Below, piece after piece: positions 7,650 to 16,111 of a stretch of 64,000 bases of DNA (the first letter of the stretch is position 1; every line of letters begins with the position of its first letter). This stretch comes from Caldilinea sp. CFX5 (lineage in GTDB: Bacteria; Chloroflexota; Anaerolineae; Caldilineales; Caldilineaceae). Position numbers and translations under genes: made by a program. The stretch is from positions 1 through 64,000 of the forward strand of contig QWII01000038.1 in assembly GCA_021405325.1 (NCBI GenBank), in the 5' to 3' direction. The notes beneath the pieces are model-generated. The model ran no database searches, had not been told where the DNA came from, and worked only from the letters and a program-made list of their open reading frames with translations.

Positions 7650-9407
7650 GTGACCTATCATCCAACACAACCCCGCTCCCCTCATCGTTCTATGATCACC
7701 GCGCCGGGGCTTCCGCAGCGCAGCCAAGACGCGCTGTCAGCTGGAACTGCCGATGCTACCCAAGCCAGTCGCTATGACCGCACCTTCAGCCGACAATATA
7801 GTTTTGAGCACGGCGCCGCCGAAGTATCTACTGACCGGCCCATCGAAAAGCCGGCGGAGCGACAGACCGAACAGACGAAAGCAAAAACTGGTGATGCGCT
7901 GTTGGCGCAAACGCCGAGTGAGTATGAGGAAGCGGCGCTGATCGGTAAGGAGTTCGATCCTCATGCGATCTGGCAGATGCTCCTGAGCGAACTGGCCTTA
8001 CAGATGCCATCCGCCACCTATAGCACCTGGGTGCGCGACACCTGGGTGATTGCGTATGAAGATGGCGAATTTATCATTGGTTTGCCTAATGCCTATGCGC
8101 GTGACTGGTTGGAAAATCGGCTGCGCCACAAAATTAAACGCGTCCTCAGCGCGCTCATTCATCGCTCGGTTCAGGTGCAATTTCGCGTCTGCCCGCGCAC
8201 CGTCAGCGACTCCCCCAATGCGGCGCCAACCCCCCTGTACCAGACCCACGACGGTGAGCCGCCGGCTTATATGAACACCCGCAACGAACGGACTTTGCCG
8301 AGCGGCGAGCCGGCGCCCTCTCCTGTTGTCGCCGGTCATAGCCAGCAAGCCCAGGGGCGCGCCCAGGAAACGGTCATGGTTACCCGGAGTCAACTGAATA
8401 GTTATTATACCTTTGAAACGTTTGTCGTCGGTAGTCATAATAAGCTTGCCCACGCCGCCGCCGAGGCGATTGCCGAACGGCCAGGGCAGAGCTTTAACCC
8501 GCTCTTTGTCTATGGCGGCGTTGGCTTGGGTAAAACCCACCTGCTGCATGCCATTGGTCAGCGCGCTTTGCAATTGGGCTACCGGATGCTCTATTGCTCT
8601 TCCGAGCAATTTACCAACGAGCTGATCGGCGCCATTCGCAACCAAAATACCGATGAATTTCGCAATAAATACCGCCAGGTCGATATTTTATTAATTGATG
8701 ATATTCAATTTATTGCCGGCAAAGAAAGCACACAGGAAGAATTTTTTCACACCTTTAACTATCTTCATGCCGGCGGACGGCAAGTGGTCTTAAGCAGTGA
8801 CCGTCCGCCCAAAGCGCTTGCCACCCTTGACGACCGCCTACGCAGCCGCTTCGAGGGCGGTTTGCAAACTGATATTTCCCAACCCGATTTTGAGACACGC
8901 GTCGCCATCCTCCAATGCAAAGCGAAACGGATGAATGCCAACGTCGATCACAGCGTGCTGATGATGATTGCCGAACGGGTGGACAGCAATATTCGCGAAT
9001 TGGAAGGGGCGCTCAACCGCCTGACCATTCAAGCGCGTCTGGTTAACAGCCCGCTCAACCTCTCCCTGGCCACAGCCATTATCGACAATCTGGCGCCCGA
9101 ACGCACCCCCTGTGCGCCCGCTGCCCTGGTGCGCCTGGTGGCCGCCCATTTCCAACTCAAGGCGGACGATCTGACCGGGCGCAAACGCACCAAAGAGATC
9201 GCCTACGCCCGCCAGATCGCCATGTTCCTCTTGCGCGAAGAACATGCCCTCTCCCTCCCCGCCATCGGTGACCAACTCGGTGGCCGCGACCACAGCACCG
9301 TGCGCTACGGCATCGAAAAAGTCGCCGCCGATCTCAACGAAGACGAAGCGTTGCGCCAGGCCATCACCACCCTGCGTGAGAAGATTTATGTGCCGTTTGC
9401 TGTTTGA
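7650..9407 (+). CDS. dnaA: Chromosomal replication initiator DnaA
   Basis: AAA+ initiator that binds DnaA boxes and opens the origin. Domain I begins near WQMLLSELALQM, the Walker A is GGVGLGKTH, Walker B is ILLIDDIQF, and the domain IV DNA-contact signature GGRDHSTVRYGIEKV is intact. An ATG exists at 7635, but GGGAGG lies inside that extension and is correctly spaced for the GTG at 7650, so GTG is chosen. The product is ~585 residues against ~440-470 usually. The excess is a ~100-residue polar N-terminal extension before domain I plus a long domain II linker. It is followed by recA on the same strand, not by dnaN. Confidence 0.97.
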   Translation: MTYHPTQPRSPHRSMITAPGLPQRSQDALSAGTADATQASRYDRTFSRQYSFEHGAAEVSTDRPIEKPAERQTEQTKAKTGDALLAQTPSEYEEAALIGKEFDPHAIWQMLLSELALQMPSATYSTWVRDTWVIAYEDGEFIIGLPNAYARDWLENRLRHKIKRVLSALIHRSVQVQFRVCPRTVSDSPNAAPTPLYQTHDGEPPAYMNTRNERTLPSGEPAPSPVVAGHSQQAQGRAQETVMVTRSQLNSYYTFETFVVGSHNKLAHAAAEAIAERPGQSFNPLFVYGGVGLGKTHLLHAIGQRALQLGYRMLYCSSEQFTNELIGAIRNQNTDEFRNKYRQVDILLIDDIQFIAGKESTQEEFFHTFNYLHAGGRQVVLSSDRPPKALATLDDRLRSRFEGGLQTDISQPDFETRVAILQCKAKRMNANVDHSVLMMIAERVDSNIRELEGALNRLTIQARLVNSPLNLSLATAIIDNLAPERTPCAPAALVRLVAAHFQLKADDLTGRKRTKEIAYARQIAMFLLREEHALSLPAIGDQLGGRDHSTVRYGIEKVAADLNEDEALRQAITTLREKIYVPFAV

Positions 9408-9469
9408 GATAGACAGGTAGACAGGTAGACAGGTAGACAAGACCTGTCTACCTGTCTACCTATCTACCT
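9408..9469. terminator. Self-complementary simple-repeat hairpin after dnaA
   Basis: Right after the dnaA stop, tandem AGACAGGT units (AGGTAGAC register) face their own complement CCTGTCTA, giving a stem of roughly 25 bp with a few-nt loop. It probably ends the dnaA transcript. It is built from a 7-8-nt repeat rather than a unique sequence. Confidence 0.6.
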
Positions 9470-9538
9470 CAGCCGGTCAACTTTTTCTGATTTGTTCCGA
9501 TGCAATCCTATGCAGATGGTTACTGCCTTCTACCCCGT

Positions 9539-9567
9539 TTGCAATATTAATCCAACTACAGTACACT
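9539..9567 (+). promoter_or_regulatory. Possible recA promoter
   Basis: TTGCAA (9539-9544), a 17-nt spacer and TACACT (9562-9567) form a plausible sigma-70-type promoter 110 nt before recA. No clear SOS operator was recognised near it. Confidence 0.4.
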
Positions 9568-9676
9568 ATAGCGTAGCGCAACTATTGTATTGGAACGTAT
9601 CAGTACCTCGCGATATGATTTGCGACTTGATTTGCGATTTGACTTGATAGACAACAGCGCCGCACTGGAGTAAGGC

Positions 9677-10756
9677 ATGAGCATAGACGGTCGCCAGAAA
9701 GCCTTGGAAACAACCCTGGCTGGCCTCAATAAACGATACGGTGAAGGGGTGGTCATGAAGTTGGGGGAAGCAACCCGGCTGCAAGTCGCCACCATCCCCA
9801 CCGGTAGCCTCAGCCTGGACATTGCGCTGGGCGTGGGTGGTGTGCCGCGTGGGCGGATTGTCGAGATCTATGGGCCGGAAAGCTCCGGTAAAACCACGCT
9901 CTGCTTACACATCATCGCCGAAGCGCAAAAAAAGGGCGGCCTCTGTGGCTTTATTGATGTCGAACATGCGCTGGATCCGGCTTATGCCCGCCGCATTGGC
10001 GTTAATGTCGATAATCTCTATGTCAGTCAGCCGGATACAGGCGAACAGGCATTGGAAATTGCCGACGCGCTGATTCGCTCCGGCGCGATGGATGTGGTGG
10101 TGATCGATAGTGTGGCGGCGCTGGTGCCCCGTGCCGAGTTGGAGGGCGACATGGGCGATAGCCATGTCGGTCTGCAAGCCCGCTTGATGAGCCAGGGGCT
10201 GCGCAAGCTGACCGGGGCCGTAAAATCCAGCGGCGCCTGTATGATCTTCACCAACCAGCTTCGGCAAAAAATCGGCGTCATGTTTGGCAACCCGGAGACA
10301 ACCACCGGCGGGCTGGCCTTGAAGTTCTACGCCAGCGTTCGTCTCGATGTCCGTCGGATTGAGTCGATCAAACAAGGCAATGATGTGATTGGCAACCGGA
10401 CGCGCGTGACCGTCAAAAAGAACAAAGTCGCCGCTCCCTTTAAAGTAGCAGAATTTGATATTATGTACAATGAAGGGATCAGCACCATCGGCGACCTGCT
10501 TGATTTGGGGATTGCGTATGACATTTTGAGCAAACGCGGCGCCTATATCCGCTATCAGGATGAGCTGATCGGACAGGGGCGTGAAGCCAGCAAGGCTCAT
10601 CTAGCGGCCAATCCTCAGCTTGCCACCGAACTTGAGCAACTTATACGGACAAAGGCAGGCTTGTTGGGCAACAGTGGCGAAGCGCTCCTGAATGGTAGTC
10701 ATACCTCAGGCCAGCATGCCGTAGCCGACGAGGAAGATCTGGCGATTGAACAGTAG
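9677..10756 (+). CDS. recA: Recombinase RecA
   Basis: ATP-dependent strand-exchange protein for homologous recombination and SOS signalling. The Walker [10 protein letters not shown] (about residues 65-73) is complete. [19 protein letters not shown] is the Walker B/L1 region, the L2 [21 protein letters not shown] is near-canonical, and the C-terminal acidic tail ends EEDLAIEQ. At 359 residues it is normal length. The ATG follows GGAG. It stands alone between dnaA and rny, with an invariant-loop hairpin 5 nt after its stop. Confidence 0.98.
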   Translation: MSIDGRQKALETTLAGLNKRYGEGVVMKLGEATRLQVATIPTGSLSLDIALGVGGVPRGRIVEIYGPESSGKTTLCLHIIAEAQKKGGLCGFIDVEHALDPAYARRIGVNVDNLYVSQPDTGEQALEIADALIRSGAMDVVVIDSVAALVPRAELEGDMGDSHVGLQARLMSQGLRKLTGAVKSSGACMIFTNQLRQKIGVMFGNPETTTGGLALKFYASVRLDVRRIESIKQGNDVIGNRTRVTVKKNKVAAPFKVAEFDIMYNEGISTIGDLLDLGIAYDILSKRGAYIRYQDELIGQGREASKAHLAANPQLATELEQLIRTKAGLLGNSGEALLNGSHTSGQHAVADEEDLAIEQ

Positions 10757-11112
10757 TTCATTGGTTAGTGCGGTGGTTGAGCTTGTCGAAACCACCGCAC
10801 TAACCAACCAACTGTTGATAAGCCAAATTGAGTGTGCCGATCTGTTCCAAAGCAACGTAAGATGGTATCACAAGCGCACTGATGTCACGGCGACCTGGCC
10901 GTGACGCGCGAACGCGGCGTAGCGCTTGGTGTGGATAAGCAGGGTCGCGCCTTTGGCTGTACATGGGCTTGTGCAGCCGGCTGTCATACCATGATGGCAA
11001 GGCAAACTCGCTTATGATGCGCTGTGGCTTCGGCTACAGCGTTTTTGTTTATATTTGTCCGATCTTTTGCGAGCGATAAGATGGAATTACCACTGACGAG
11101 GAACTTGAGCTT
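10757..11112. other. Intergenic region recA-rny
   Basis: 356 bp without a gene. It contains the invariant-loop hairpin (10761-10807), a TGTTGATAA at 10813-10821 and a perfect DnaA-box-like TGTGGATAA at 10930-10938, both possibly chance. A weak long-range pairing joins GATGGTAT near 10860 and ATACCATGATGG near 10986. No promoter is called with confidence. Confidence 0.6.
10761..10807. repeat. Invariant-loop hairpin, copy 1 (after recA)
   Basis: An 18-bp perfect stem, TTGGTTAGTGCGGTGGTT (10761-10778), with its complement at 10790-10807. The loop is GAGCTTGTCGA (10779-10789). It probably also terminates recA. Confidence 0.85.
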
Positions 11113-12681
11113 ATGGGCAACATGATTCTAACCATTGTGCTAATCATTGTCTTTGCCGTGATTAGCGCAGGGGCTGCCGCCTATTTTGCCTTCAAACGCG
11201 GTGAGCAAGCCGGCGTGACGACCGAAAAAGAACGCCAGGTGGCTGTGCGGCAGAGTGCAGAAGACCAAGCGGAGCATATTATCCGCGAAGCGGAAACTGA
11301 AGTAAAACAGATGCGGCTGGCGCTTAAAGAGGAGGAAGTCCAGCAGCGCAATGAGATGGAAGCGGAGCTGACCAAGCGCCGCAAAGAGTTGGAACGCATT
11401 GAAGAACGCTTACAAAATCGCCTGGATAATGTCGAACGGCGGTTGGAACAGATCGAAACGCGTGAACGCAAATTGAACCAACGCGAAAGCAAGTTGGATC
11501 AACGGGCCGCCAAAATCACCACGATGGAGGAAGAACGGCTGGCCGAATTACAGCGCATTGCCAACATGTCACAGGACGAGGCGCGCCAGGTCTTATTAGC
11601 CGAAGTAGAGAAGGGGACGCGCCAGGAGATGGCGCGTTTGATTCGCGAAGTGGAAGCCGAGACCCATGACGAAGCCGATCGCCGGGCGCGCAATATCATC
11701 ACAATGGCGATTGAACGGCTGGCCTCGGAGCATATCTCTGAATACACCGTTAGCAGCGTCGATCTCCCTTCGGATGAGATGAAGGGCCGCATCATCGGGC
11801 GCCAGGGCCGTAACATTCGGGCGATTGAGCAAGCCTTGGGCGTTGATCTCATCGTTGATGATACGCCGGAAGCGATTATCATCAGCAGCTTCGACCCAAT
11901 TCGCCGCGAAGTGGCGCGCATGACGCTGAGTAAACTGATCACCGACGGGCGCATTCACCCGGCGCGCATTGAAAAAGAGGTGGAGAAAGCCCAACAAGAG
12001 ATCGAACGGGTGATCATGGAAGCGGGCGAGTACGCCATGATCGAAACGGGCGTCCAAGGGTTGCATCGTGAGGTGCAACGCATTCTAGGGCGGCTCAAAT
12101 TCCGCACCAGCTATGGTCAGAACCAGTTATTCCATGCCATTGAAACTTCCCACTTGGCCGGCATGATTGCGCAGGAATTGCACGCCAATGTCAACATCGC
12201 CCGCTTAGGTGGCCTGCTCCATGACCTGGGCAAAGCGGTCAGCCACGAGATCGAAGGCCCCCATGCCATTGTCGGCGCCGAAATTGCCAAACGCTATGGC
12301 GTGAATGAGACGGTGGTCAACTGTATCGCCAGCCATCATGGCGAGGTGGAGCCGCAATCGATTGAAGCGGTCATCGTGGCCGCCGCCGATGCCATTAGCG
12401 GCGCTCGCCCCGGCGCCCGCCGTGAAAGCCTGGAGACCTACATCAAACGGGTGACGGCGCTGGAAGAGATCGGCAACAGCTTCCCCGGCGTCAGCCAGAC
12501 CTATGCCATCCAGGCCGGTCGTGAAGTGCGTGTGCTGGTGCGCCCGGAGGATGTGGATGACCTGACAGCGATTTCGATCAGCAAAGAGATTGCCAAGAAG
12601 ATCGAGGACAATCTGCAATACCCCGGCCAGATTCGCGTCACTGTCATCCGCGAGACGCGGGCCACCGAGTACGCCAAGTAG
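11113..12681 (+). CDS. rny: Ribonuclease Y
   Basis: Membrane-anchored endoribonuclease that starts bulk mRNA decay. Order of parts: one N-terminal membrane helix (residues 3-25), a long charged coiled coil (about 35-200), a KH RNA-binding domain with IIGRQGRNIRAIE (about 232), and an HD domain with HAIETSH and LLHDLGKAV (about 337-375) followed by a conserved C-terminal region. The 522 residues match the family. The rny-spoVS order downstream is conserved in several Gram-positive-type lineages. It is followed by a strong intrinsic terminator. Confidence 0.97.
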   Translation: MGNMILTIVLIIVFAVISAGAAAYFAFKRGEQAGVTTEKERQVAVRQSAEDQAEHIIREAETEVKQMRLALKEEEVQQRNEMEAELTKRRKELERIEERLQNRLDNVERRLEQIETRERKLNQRESKLDQRAAKITTMEEERLAELQRIANMSQDEARQVLLAEVEKGTRQEMARLIREVEAETHDEADRRARNIITMAIERLASEHISEYTVSSVDLPSDEMKGRIIGRQGRNIRAIEQALGVDLIVDDTPEAIIISSFDPIRREVARMTLSKLITDGRIHPARIEKEVEKAQQEIERVIMEAGEYAMIETGVQGLHREVQRILGRLKFRTSYGQNQLFHAIETSHLAGMIAQELHANVNIARLGGLLHDLGKAVSHEIEGPHAIVGAEIAKRYGVNETVVNCIASHHGEVEPQSIEAVIVAAADAISGARPGARRESLETYIKRVTALEEIGNSFPGVSQTYAIQAGREVRVLVRPEDVDDLTAISISKEIAKKIEDNLQYPGQIRVTVIRETRATEYAK

Positions 12682-12709
12682 AGCGACGCAAAAACCCGGC
12701 AAGCTTTAT

Positions 12710-12768
12710 TTGTCATTCTGAAAGAATCTACCGCCTGGATGAGGGTAGAGATTCTTTCAGAATGACAA
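12710..12768. repeat. Perfect 20-bp stem hairpin after rny
   Basis: TTGTCATTCTGAAAGAATCT (12710-12729) and its complement (12749-12768) around a ~19-nt loop that itself partly pairs (TACC/GGGTA). The TCATTCTGA...AAGAATC theme resembles intergenic palindromes seen in many bacterial genomes; that comparison is from memory. Confidence 0.75.
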
Positions 12769-12776
12769 GCACCCTC

Positions 12777-12834
12777 TCTTATTGTCAGCAAAACTGCTGA
12801 ACTTTTCTTATTGTCAGCAAAACTGCTGAACTTT
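12777..12834. repeat. Perfect 2 x 29-bp tandem duplication
   Basis: Positions 12777-12805 and 12806-12834 are identical. Each unit contains a small hairpin TCAGCA-AAAC-TGCTGA. No open frame spans it. Confidence 0.85.
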
Positions 12835-12888
12835 GCGCTTAAGCGCAGTTCTATGACAAATGTCCTGCTTTACCTTTCCCACCTATGC

Positions 12889-12920
12889 AAACGCCGCTGC
12901 GAACAACCGCAGCGGCGTTT
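12889..12920 (+). terminator. Intrinsic terminator of rny
   Basis: AAACGCCGCTGCG (12889-12901) pairs with CGCAGCGGCGTTT (12908-12920) across a 6-nt loop, followed by a T-rich tail. This is a classic rho-independent terminator. Confidence 0.85.
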
Positions 12921-13213
12921 TTGTGTTCTTACCACAATCTTACTATAATAGGGCCGAATAGTGTAAACGAACTGTAAGGTCAAAAATAAAATAAATCGAT
13001 TATAATTTGCATAGCAAAGACAGTTTGCCAAAAAGCAATAAGAACAAAATTGTAATTGTGTTGTAAGCGATTTGCAAGTATCTTCTTGCTACAACAAGCG
13101 TCCTAAGTAGTAAGCAAAATGTCTTGCAAATCTTGAACTAGCGTATCTTTTCCTTGCCTGGTGCGTCGAAAGATACAAAGACCGGTCTTTAAGCTAGTAG
13201 CAGTTCCAGACTT

Positions 13214-13249
13214 AGTATCAAACGTAGTATCAAACGTAGTATCAAACGT
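13214..13249 (+). repeat. Three direct 12-bp repeats upstream of spoVS
   Basis: AGTATCAAACGT occurs three times head to tail (13214, 13226, 13238), with a partial fourth AGTAT, 150-185 nt before spoVS. The spacing is close to one helical turn, as in iterated protein-binding sites. Confidence 0.7.
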
Positions 13250-13398
13250 AGTATACGGGCGTTGTCACTAAAGAACCCTTGTTTGTTCTCTAGATGCACC
13301 AGTTGTCAACAGCACAGGATTTCCGTGGTGGCAGTTGCAGTATATCGACTCGTACCAAGCTGATATACATCGACCTAGTTTCTTAAGGAGGCAATTTC

Positions 13399-13734
13399 AT
13401 GGCTGAGCTAATTCGAGTCTCTGCCCAATCACGTTCGACGGCTGTCGCGGGCGCGATTGCAGGTGTGATGCGTGAACAAGAGCATGCAGAAATGCAAGCC
13501 ATTGGCGCAAGTGCCGTCAATCAGGCCATTAAGGCTGTTGCGATCGCGCGCGGCTATCTCGAACAGGATGGTATTGATCTGGTCATTGTACCGACCTTTA
13601 CCGAGGTAGATATTGAGGGCAATGAGCGCACCGCCGTGCGCATTGCGATCTATCGGCGCCCCCAGTCGTTAAAGAGCACCAACGGCTTTTTCAACGGGAA
13701 TGGCATTGCTACCGCCAGTCTGGTGATGGCCTAA
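13399..13734 (+). CDS. spoVS: SpoVS-family protein (Alba-like fold)
   Basis: Small, highly conserved nucleic-acid-binding-type protein of 111 residues. The SpoVS signature is clear: LIRVSAQSRS at the start, VAGAIAG, then IGASAVNQAIKAVAIARGYL and VPTFTEVDIEGNERTA. In Bacillus it is needed in late sporulation, but it is widespread in non-spore-formers, where its role is unknown. AAGGAGGC sits at ideal distance before the ATG, suggesting strong translation. The ~85 N-terminal residues match the family; the last ~20 are a divergent Gly/Asn-rich tail. Confidence 0.95.
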   Translation: MAELIRVSAQSRSTAVAGAIAGVMREQEHAEMQAIGASAVNQAIKAVAIARGYLEQDGIDLVIVPTFTEVDIEGNERTAVRIAIYRRPQSLKSTNGFFNGNGIATASLVMA

Positions 13735-13834
13735 CCGTTAGACCTGAGCGCCCTATCCCGTGTAACATCTCACCTGTAAGGGTTACAGGCTCCCAACTAC
13801 CCGCGATCCATTGCACGTACAACCAAATAGGAAA

Positions 13835-13889
13835 CCTACACAGTCTATTCCGGCCGGAGCTGTGATCTGACTGGAATAGACTGCGTAGG
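13835..13889. terminator. Bidirectional hairpin spoVS/ricT
   Basis: A 17-bp stem with one mismatch (13835-13851 and 13873-13889, core CAGTCTATTCC/GGAATAGACTG) lies between convergent genes. Confidence 0.6.
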
Positions 13890-13902
13890 TGAACCAACCG
13901 GA

Positions 13903-14889
13903 TCAGCGGCGGCGACCACGGCGACGGCGCCGCTTGCTCTGATCGGCCCCCTCTTCGGTCGCGTCCTCTGCCGGGGCTGCTTGTCGTTCGGCGCGCTGTT
14001 GACGCACCCGCGCATTGTCTTCTTCGGCGCCGGCGCGGCGTTTTACGGTACAGCCGCCACAGGTGCTGCAACCGCTGCCGCTGCTGCTTTTGCTGGCGAT
14101 CAATTCGCCCACGGCAAACTCGGCAATGGCGTTGCTTTCCAGCAAGACGGTTACCGTCTCCTTGAGTGGGTGCAGGTGGCGGACCCGACCGGCGCCTTGG
14201 GGTGTGATCACCTCAGCGCCAAGTTTCGGCATTTTGCGATTCTGTTCTTTGTATACTTCATCTTCGTAGGACAAACAACAGAGCAAACGCCCGCAGACGC
14301 CGCTGATCTCCTCTGGGTTGAGCGGCAACTGTTGATTCTTCGCCATACGAATACTGACCGGCGTAAACTCGCGCAACCAACTGGTGCAACAGAGCTGACG
14401 ACCACACTTGCCGACGCCATCGAGCAATTTGGCTTCGTCGCGCACACCAATCTGCCGCATCTCAATCCGCGTGCGGAAGATGCGTGCCAATTCACGCACC
14501 AATTGACGAAAATCAACCCGATTCTCCGATGAGAAGTAGACCAACAACCGTCCGCCGGTATAGTTGTAATCACAGCGGATGATCTTAATATCCAATTCGT
14601 GTTCACGCGCCTTGCTGCGACAGATCGCCAGCGCTTCTTGCTCTTTGCGCGTCCACACATCTTTCTGCACCAAATCCCAGGCCGAGGCGCGGCGCACCAC
14701 ATTTTTCATTTCCCCCACCACATCCCGTTGGTCAATGATGTGGGGCGCTTCGACAACCTGGGCAATCTCCGTCCCTTTGGCCGTCTCCACAATCACAAAA
14801 TCACCCCGGCCCAGATCCAGCAATTGGTTGGCGCCAAAATGGTAGACTTTGGTTACAGGATTAAATTGAATTCCAACAACCGTTGGCAT
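13903..14889 (-). CDS. ricT: PSP1-domain regulatory protein RicT (YaaT-like)
   Basis: The PSP1 (RicT) protein is a partner in the Fe-S-containing Ric complex, which in Bacillus modulates RNase Y processing. The PSP1 core spans about residues 1-270, with the family cysteines in VGKCGRQLCC and GVCGRLLCC. A basic tail ends SKRRRRRGRRR, after a Gly/Cys segment with two further Cys pairs (GCSTCGGC). The frame is open to 14973, but those 28 residues are encoded by the invariant-loop hairpin. MPTVVGIQF at 14889 matches the usual start and has GGAG upstream. holB precedes it, the conserved holB-yaaT order. RNase Y is encoded only 1.2 kb away. Confidence 0.92.
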   Translation of the reverse strand: MPTVVGIQFNPVTKVYHFGANQLLDLGRGDFVIVETAKGTEIAQVVEAPHIIDQRDVVGEMKNVVRRASAWDLVQKDVWTRKEQEALAICRSKAREHELDIKIIRCDYNYTGGRLLVYFSSENRVDFRQLVRELARIFRTRIEMRQIGVRDEAKLLDGVGKCGRQLCCTSWLREFTPVSIRMAKNQQLPLNPEEISGVCGRLLCCLSYEDEVYKEQNRKMPKLGAEVITPQGAGRVRHLHPLKETVTVLLESNAIAEFAVGELIASKSSSGSGCSTCGGCTVKRRAGAEEDNARVRQQRAERQAAPAEDATEEGADQSKRRRRRGRRR

Positions 14890-14911
14890 CAGGTAAATTA
14901 CTCCGTATTCT

Positions 14912-14978
14912 GGGTTGTGGGATGGTTCGTTCGTTGGTTGAGCTTGTCGAAACCAACGAACGAACCATCCCACAACCC
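14912..14978. repeat. Invariant-loop hairpin, copy 2 (holB/ricT junction)
   Basis: A perfect 28-bp stem (14912-14939 with 14951-14978) around the loop GAGCTTGTCGA (14940-14950). It begins 2 nt after the holB stop and spans the ricT leader, producing a false 28-codon extension of ricT. Confidence 0.88.
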
Positions 14979-14979
14979 C

Positions 14980-16056
14980 TCACTTTTGGGCAACAGTCGG
15001 CAATTGCAGTAGCAATACTTCGAGGGCCAACCGTGTATTAATCGTATGTTGTAAATAACGCTCAATCCGCTGCAAGGTGCGCAGATAGTCACGCACCGTT
15101 GTCTGCGGCAGCCGCTCGGCCTGTTGTTGCAGGACAGCCGCCTGGTCGATGTTACAACAGTGGTCACGGCAACCGGACTGCATCAACAGCACATCCCGCC
15201 ACCACGTTGTCCACAGATCGATCATCGCAAAAAGATGGTGACTGGTAAAGGTGGCGGCGCTTTTTTCGGCAAAGAGCAGGCGATCAACCGGGTCGGCGGC
15301 AGTCAATTGCCACAACTGTTGCAACTGCGCCAGCCGCTGTTCCCCCTGGTCACGCGCTTTGGTCTGATCGACCGCCCAGCCCAGACGACCGCGCGCCAGC
15401 CGGCCCAACAAGGCTGCTTCCTCGGCGCCCATCTGCCATTGCGCTTGCAAGGCGGTGACAATCGTTTCCGTCGCCAGCGGGCGCAACTCCAACACCTGGC
15501 AGCGACTCACAATCGTGGGCAACAGCTCATTGCGATCCAGCGCCGTCAGGCAAAAGAGCGCATGAGCCGGCGGCTCTTCCAAGGTCTTGAGCAGCTTGTT
15601 AGCAAAGCTGTCATTCGCCATCTGCATATCCAGAATCAGAAAGACTTTGTGCTGCCCTTCCATTGGCCGCAACGCCACATCATGGATGATCTCCGCCGCT
15701 TGTTCAACGCGCAACGCGCCGCCCCGTCGATCAACGGCCCCCTCTTTTGTCACCGGCTGAATGATCCGTAGATCAGGATGGTTGCCCCGCGCCAGCAAAT
15801 TACACGCGCGACAGCGACCACACGGGCGTTGTTGTGAATTGGTGCAGAGCACCGCTTGGGCAAAAAGCTGCGCCAGGGTGCGTTTACCCACCTGTTGTGG
15901 GCCAAAGAGCAGATAGGCGTGACGCAACGTAGTAGCGCCGCCGACCTTACCCGGCGGGGTTGGTTGTACAAGTTTTTGTAAAAATTGTACGGCCGCCGTA
16001 TGGCCATAAAGCGGCCAGGAAGCAGTTGGCTGCGCCGTCGCGGGCTGATCCTTCAT
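14980..16056 (-). CDS. holB: DNA polymerase III delta-prime subunit
   Basis: Clamp-loader subunit that helps load the sliding clamp at the replication fork. The N-terminal AAA+ fold has a zinc cluster, CTNSQQRPCGRCRAC (C-x8-C-x2-C-x2-C), followed by HPDLR. The P-loop is GPQQVGKR, with Arg where a Ser/Thr normally follows the Lys, so ATP binding may be lost, as in several delta-prime proteins. The SRC-type sensor (VSRCQVLELRPL) is present. At 358 residues it is typical. It is co-oriented with ricT and divergent from the solute-binding protein gene. Confidence 0.9.
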   Translation of the reverse strand: MKDQPATAQPTASWPLYGHTAAVQFLQKLVQPTPPGKVGGATTLRHAYLLFGPQQVGKRTLAQLFAQAVLCTNSQQRPCGRCRACNLLARGNHPDLRIIQPVTKEGAVDRRGGALRVEQAAEIIHDVALRPMEGQHKVFLILDMQMANDSFANKLLKTLEEPPAHALFCLTALDRNELLPTIVSRCQVLELRPLATETIVTALQAQWQMGAEEAALLGRLARGRLGWAVDQTKARDQGEQRLAQLQQLWQLTAADPVDRLLFAEKSAATFTSHHLFAMIDLWTTWWRDVLLMQSGCRDHCCNIDQAAVLQQQAERLPQTTVRDYLRTLQRIERYLQHTINTRLALEVLLLQLPTVAQK

Positions 16057-16095
16057 TGGGTCATTATAACATAGATGAAAATGGCAATCAAACGT

Positions 16096-16111
16096 GGTAT
16101 AATCAACAGTA
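16096..16111 (+). promoter_or_regulatory. Extended -10 promoter, possibly leaderless
   Basis: TGGTATAAT (TG at 16096 to -10 hexamer TATAAT at 16098-16103) is a perfect extended -10. The next in-frame ATG is at 16111, only 7 nt after the hexamer, so transcription would begin at or near the start codon. Confidence 0.55.

Larger units (their letters stand above)
12682..13398. other. 717-bp region between rny and spoVS
   Basis: No gene seen. It contains a 20-bp stem hairpin (12710-12768), a perfect 29-bp tandem duplication (12777-12834), the rny terminator (12889-12920), an AT-rich stretch (about 12930-13100) and three 12-bp direct repeats (13214-13249) leading to spoVS. The long AT-rich leader suggests the spoVS promoter is here, but I cannot place it. 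Confidence 0.7.

Noticed and set aside
9539..9676. LexA/SOS operator before recA
   Set aside because: GGAACGTATCAGTACC only loosely resembles an SOS box and the phylum's motif is uncertain.
10930..10938. DnaA box between recA and rny as part of an origin
   Set aside because: Single site without AT-rich DNA or other boxes; probably chance.
14890..14973. N-terminal 28 residues of the ricT frame
   Set aside because: Encoded by a palindromic hairpin; MPTVVGIQF at 14889 is the family start with its own Shine-Dalgarno.
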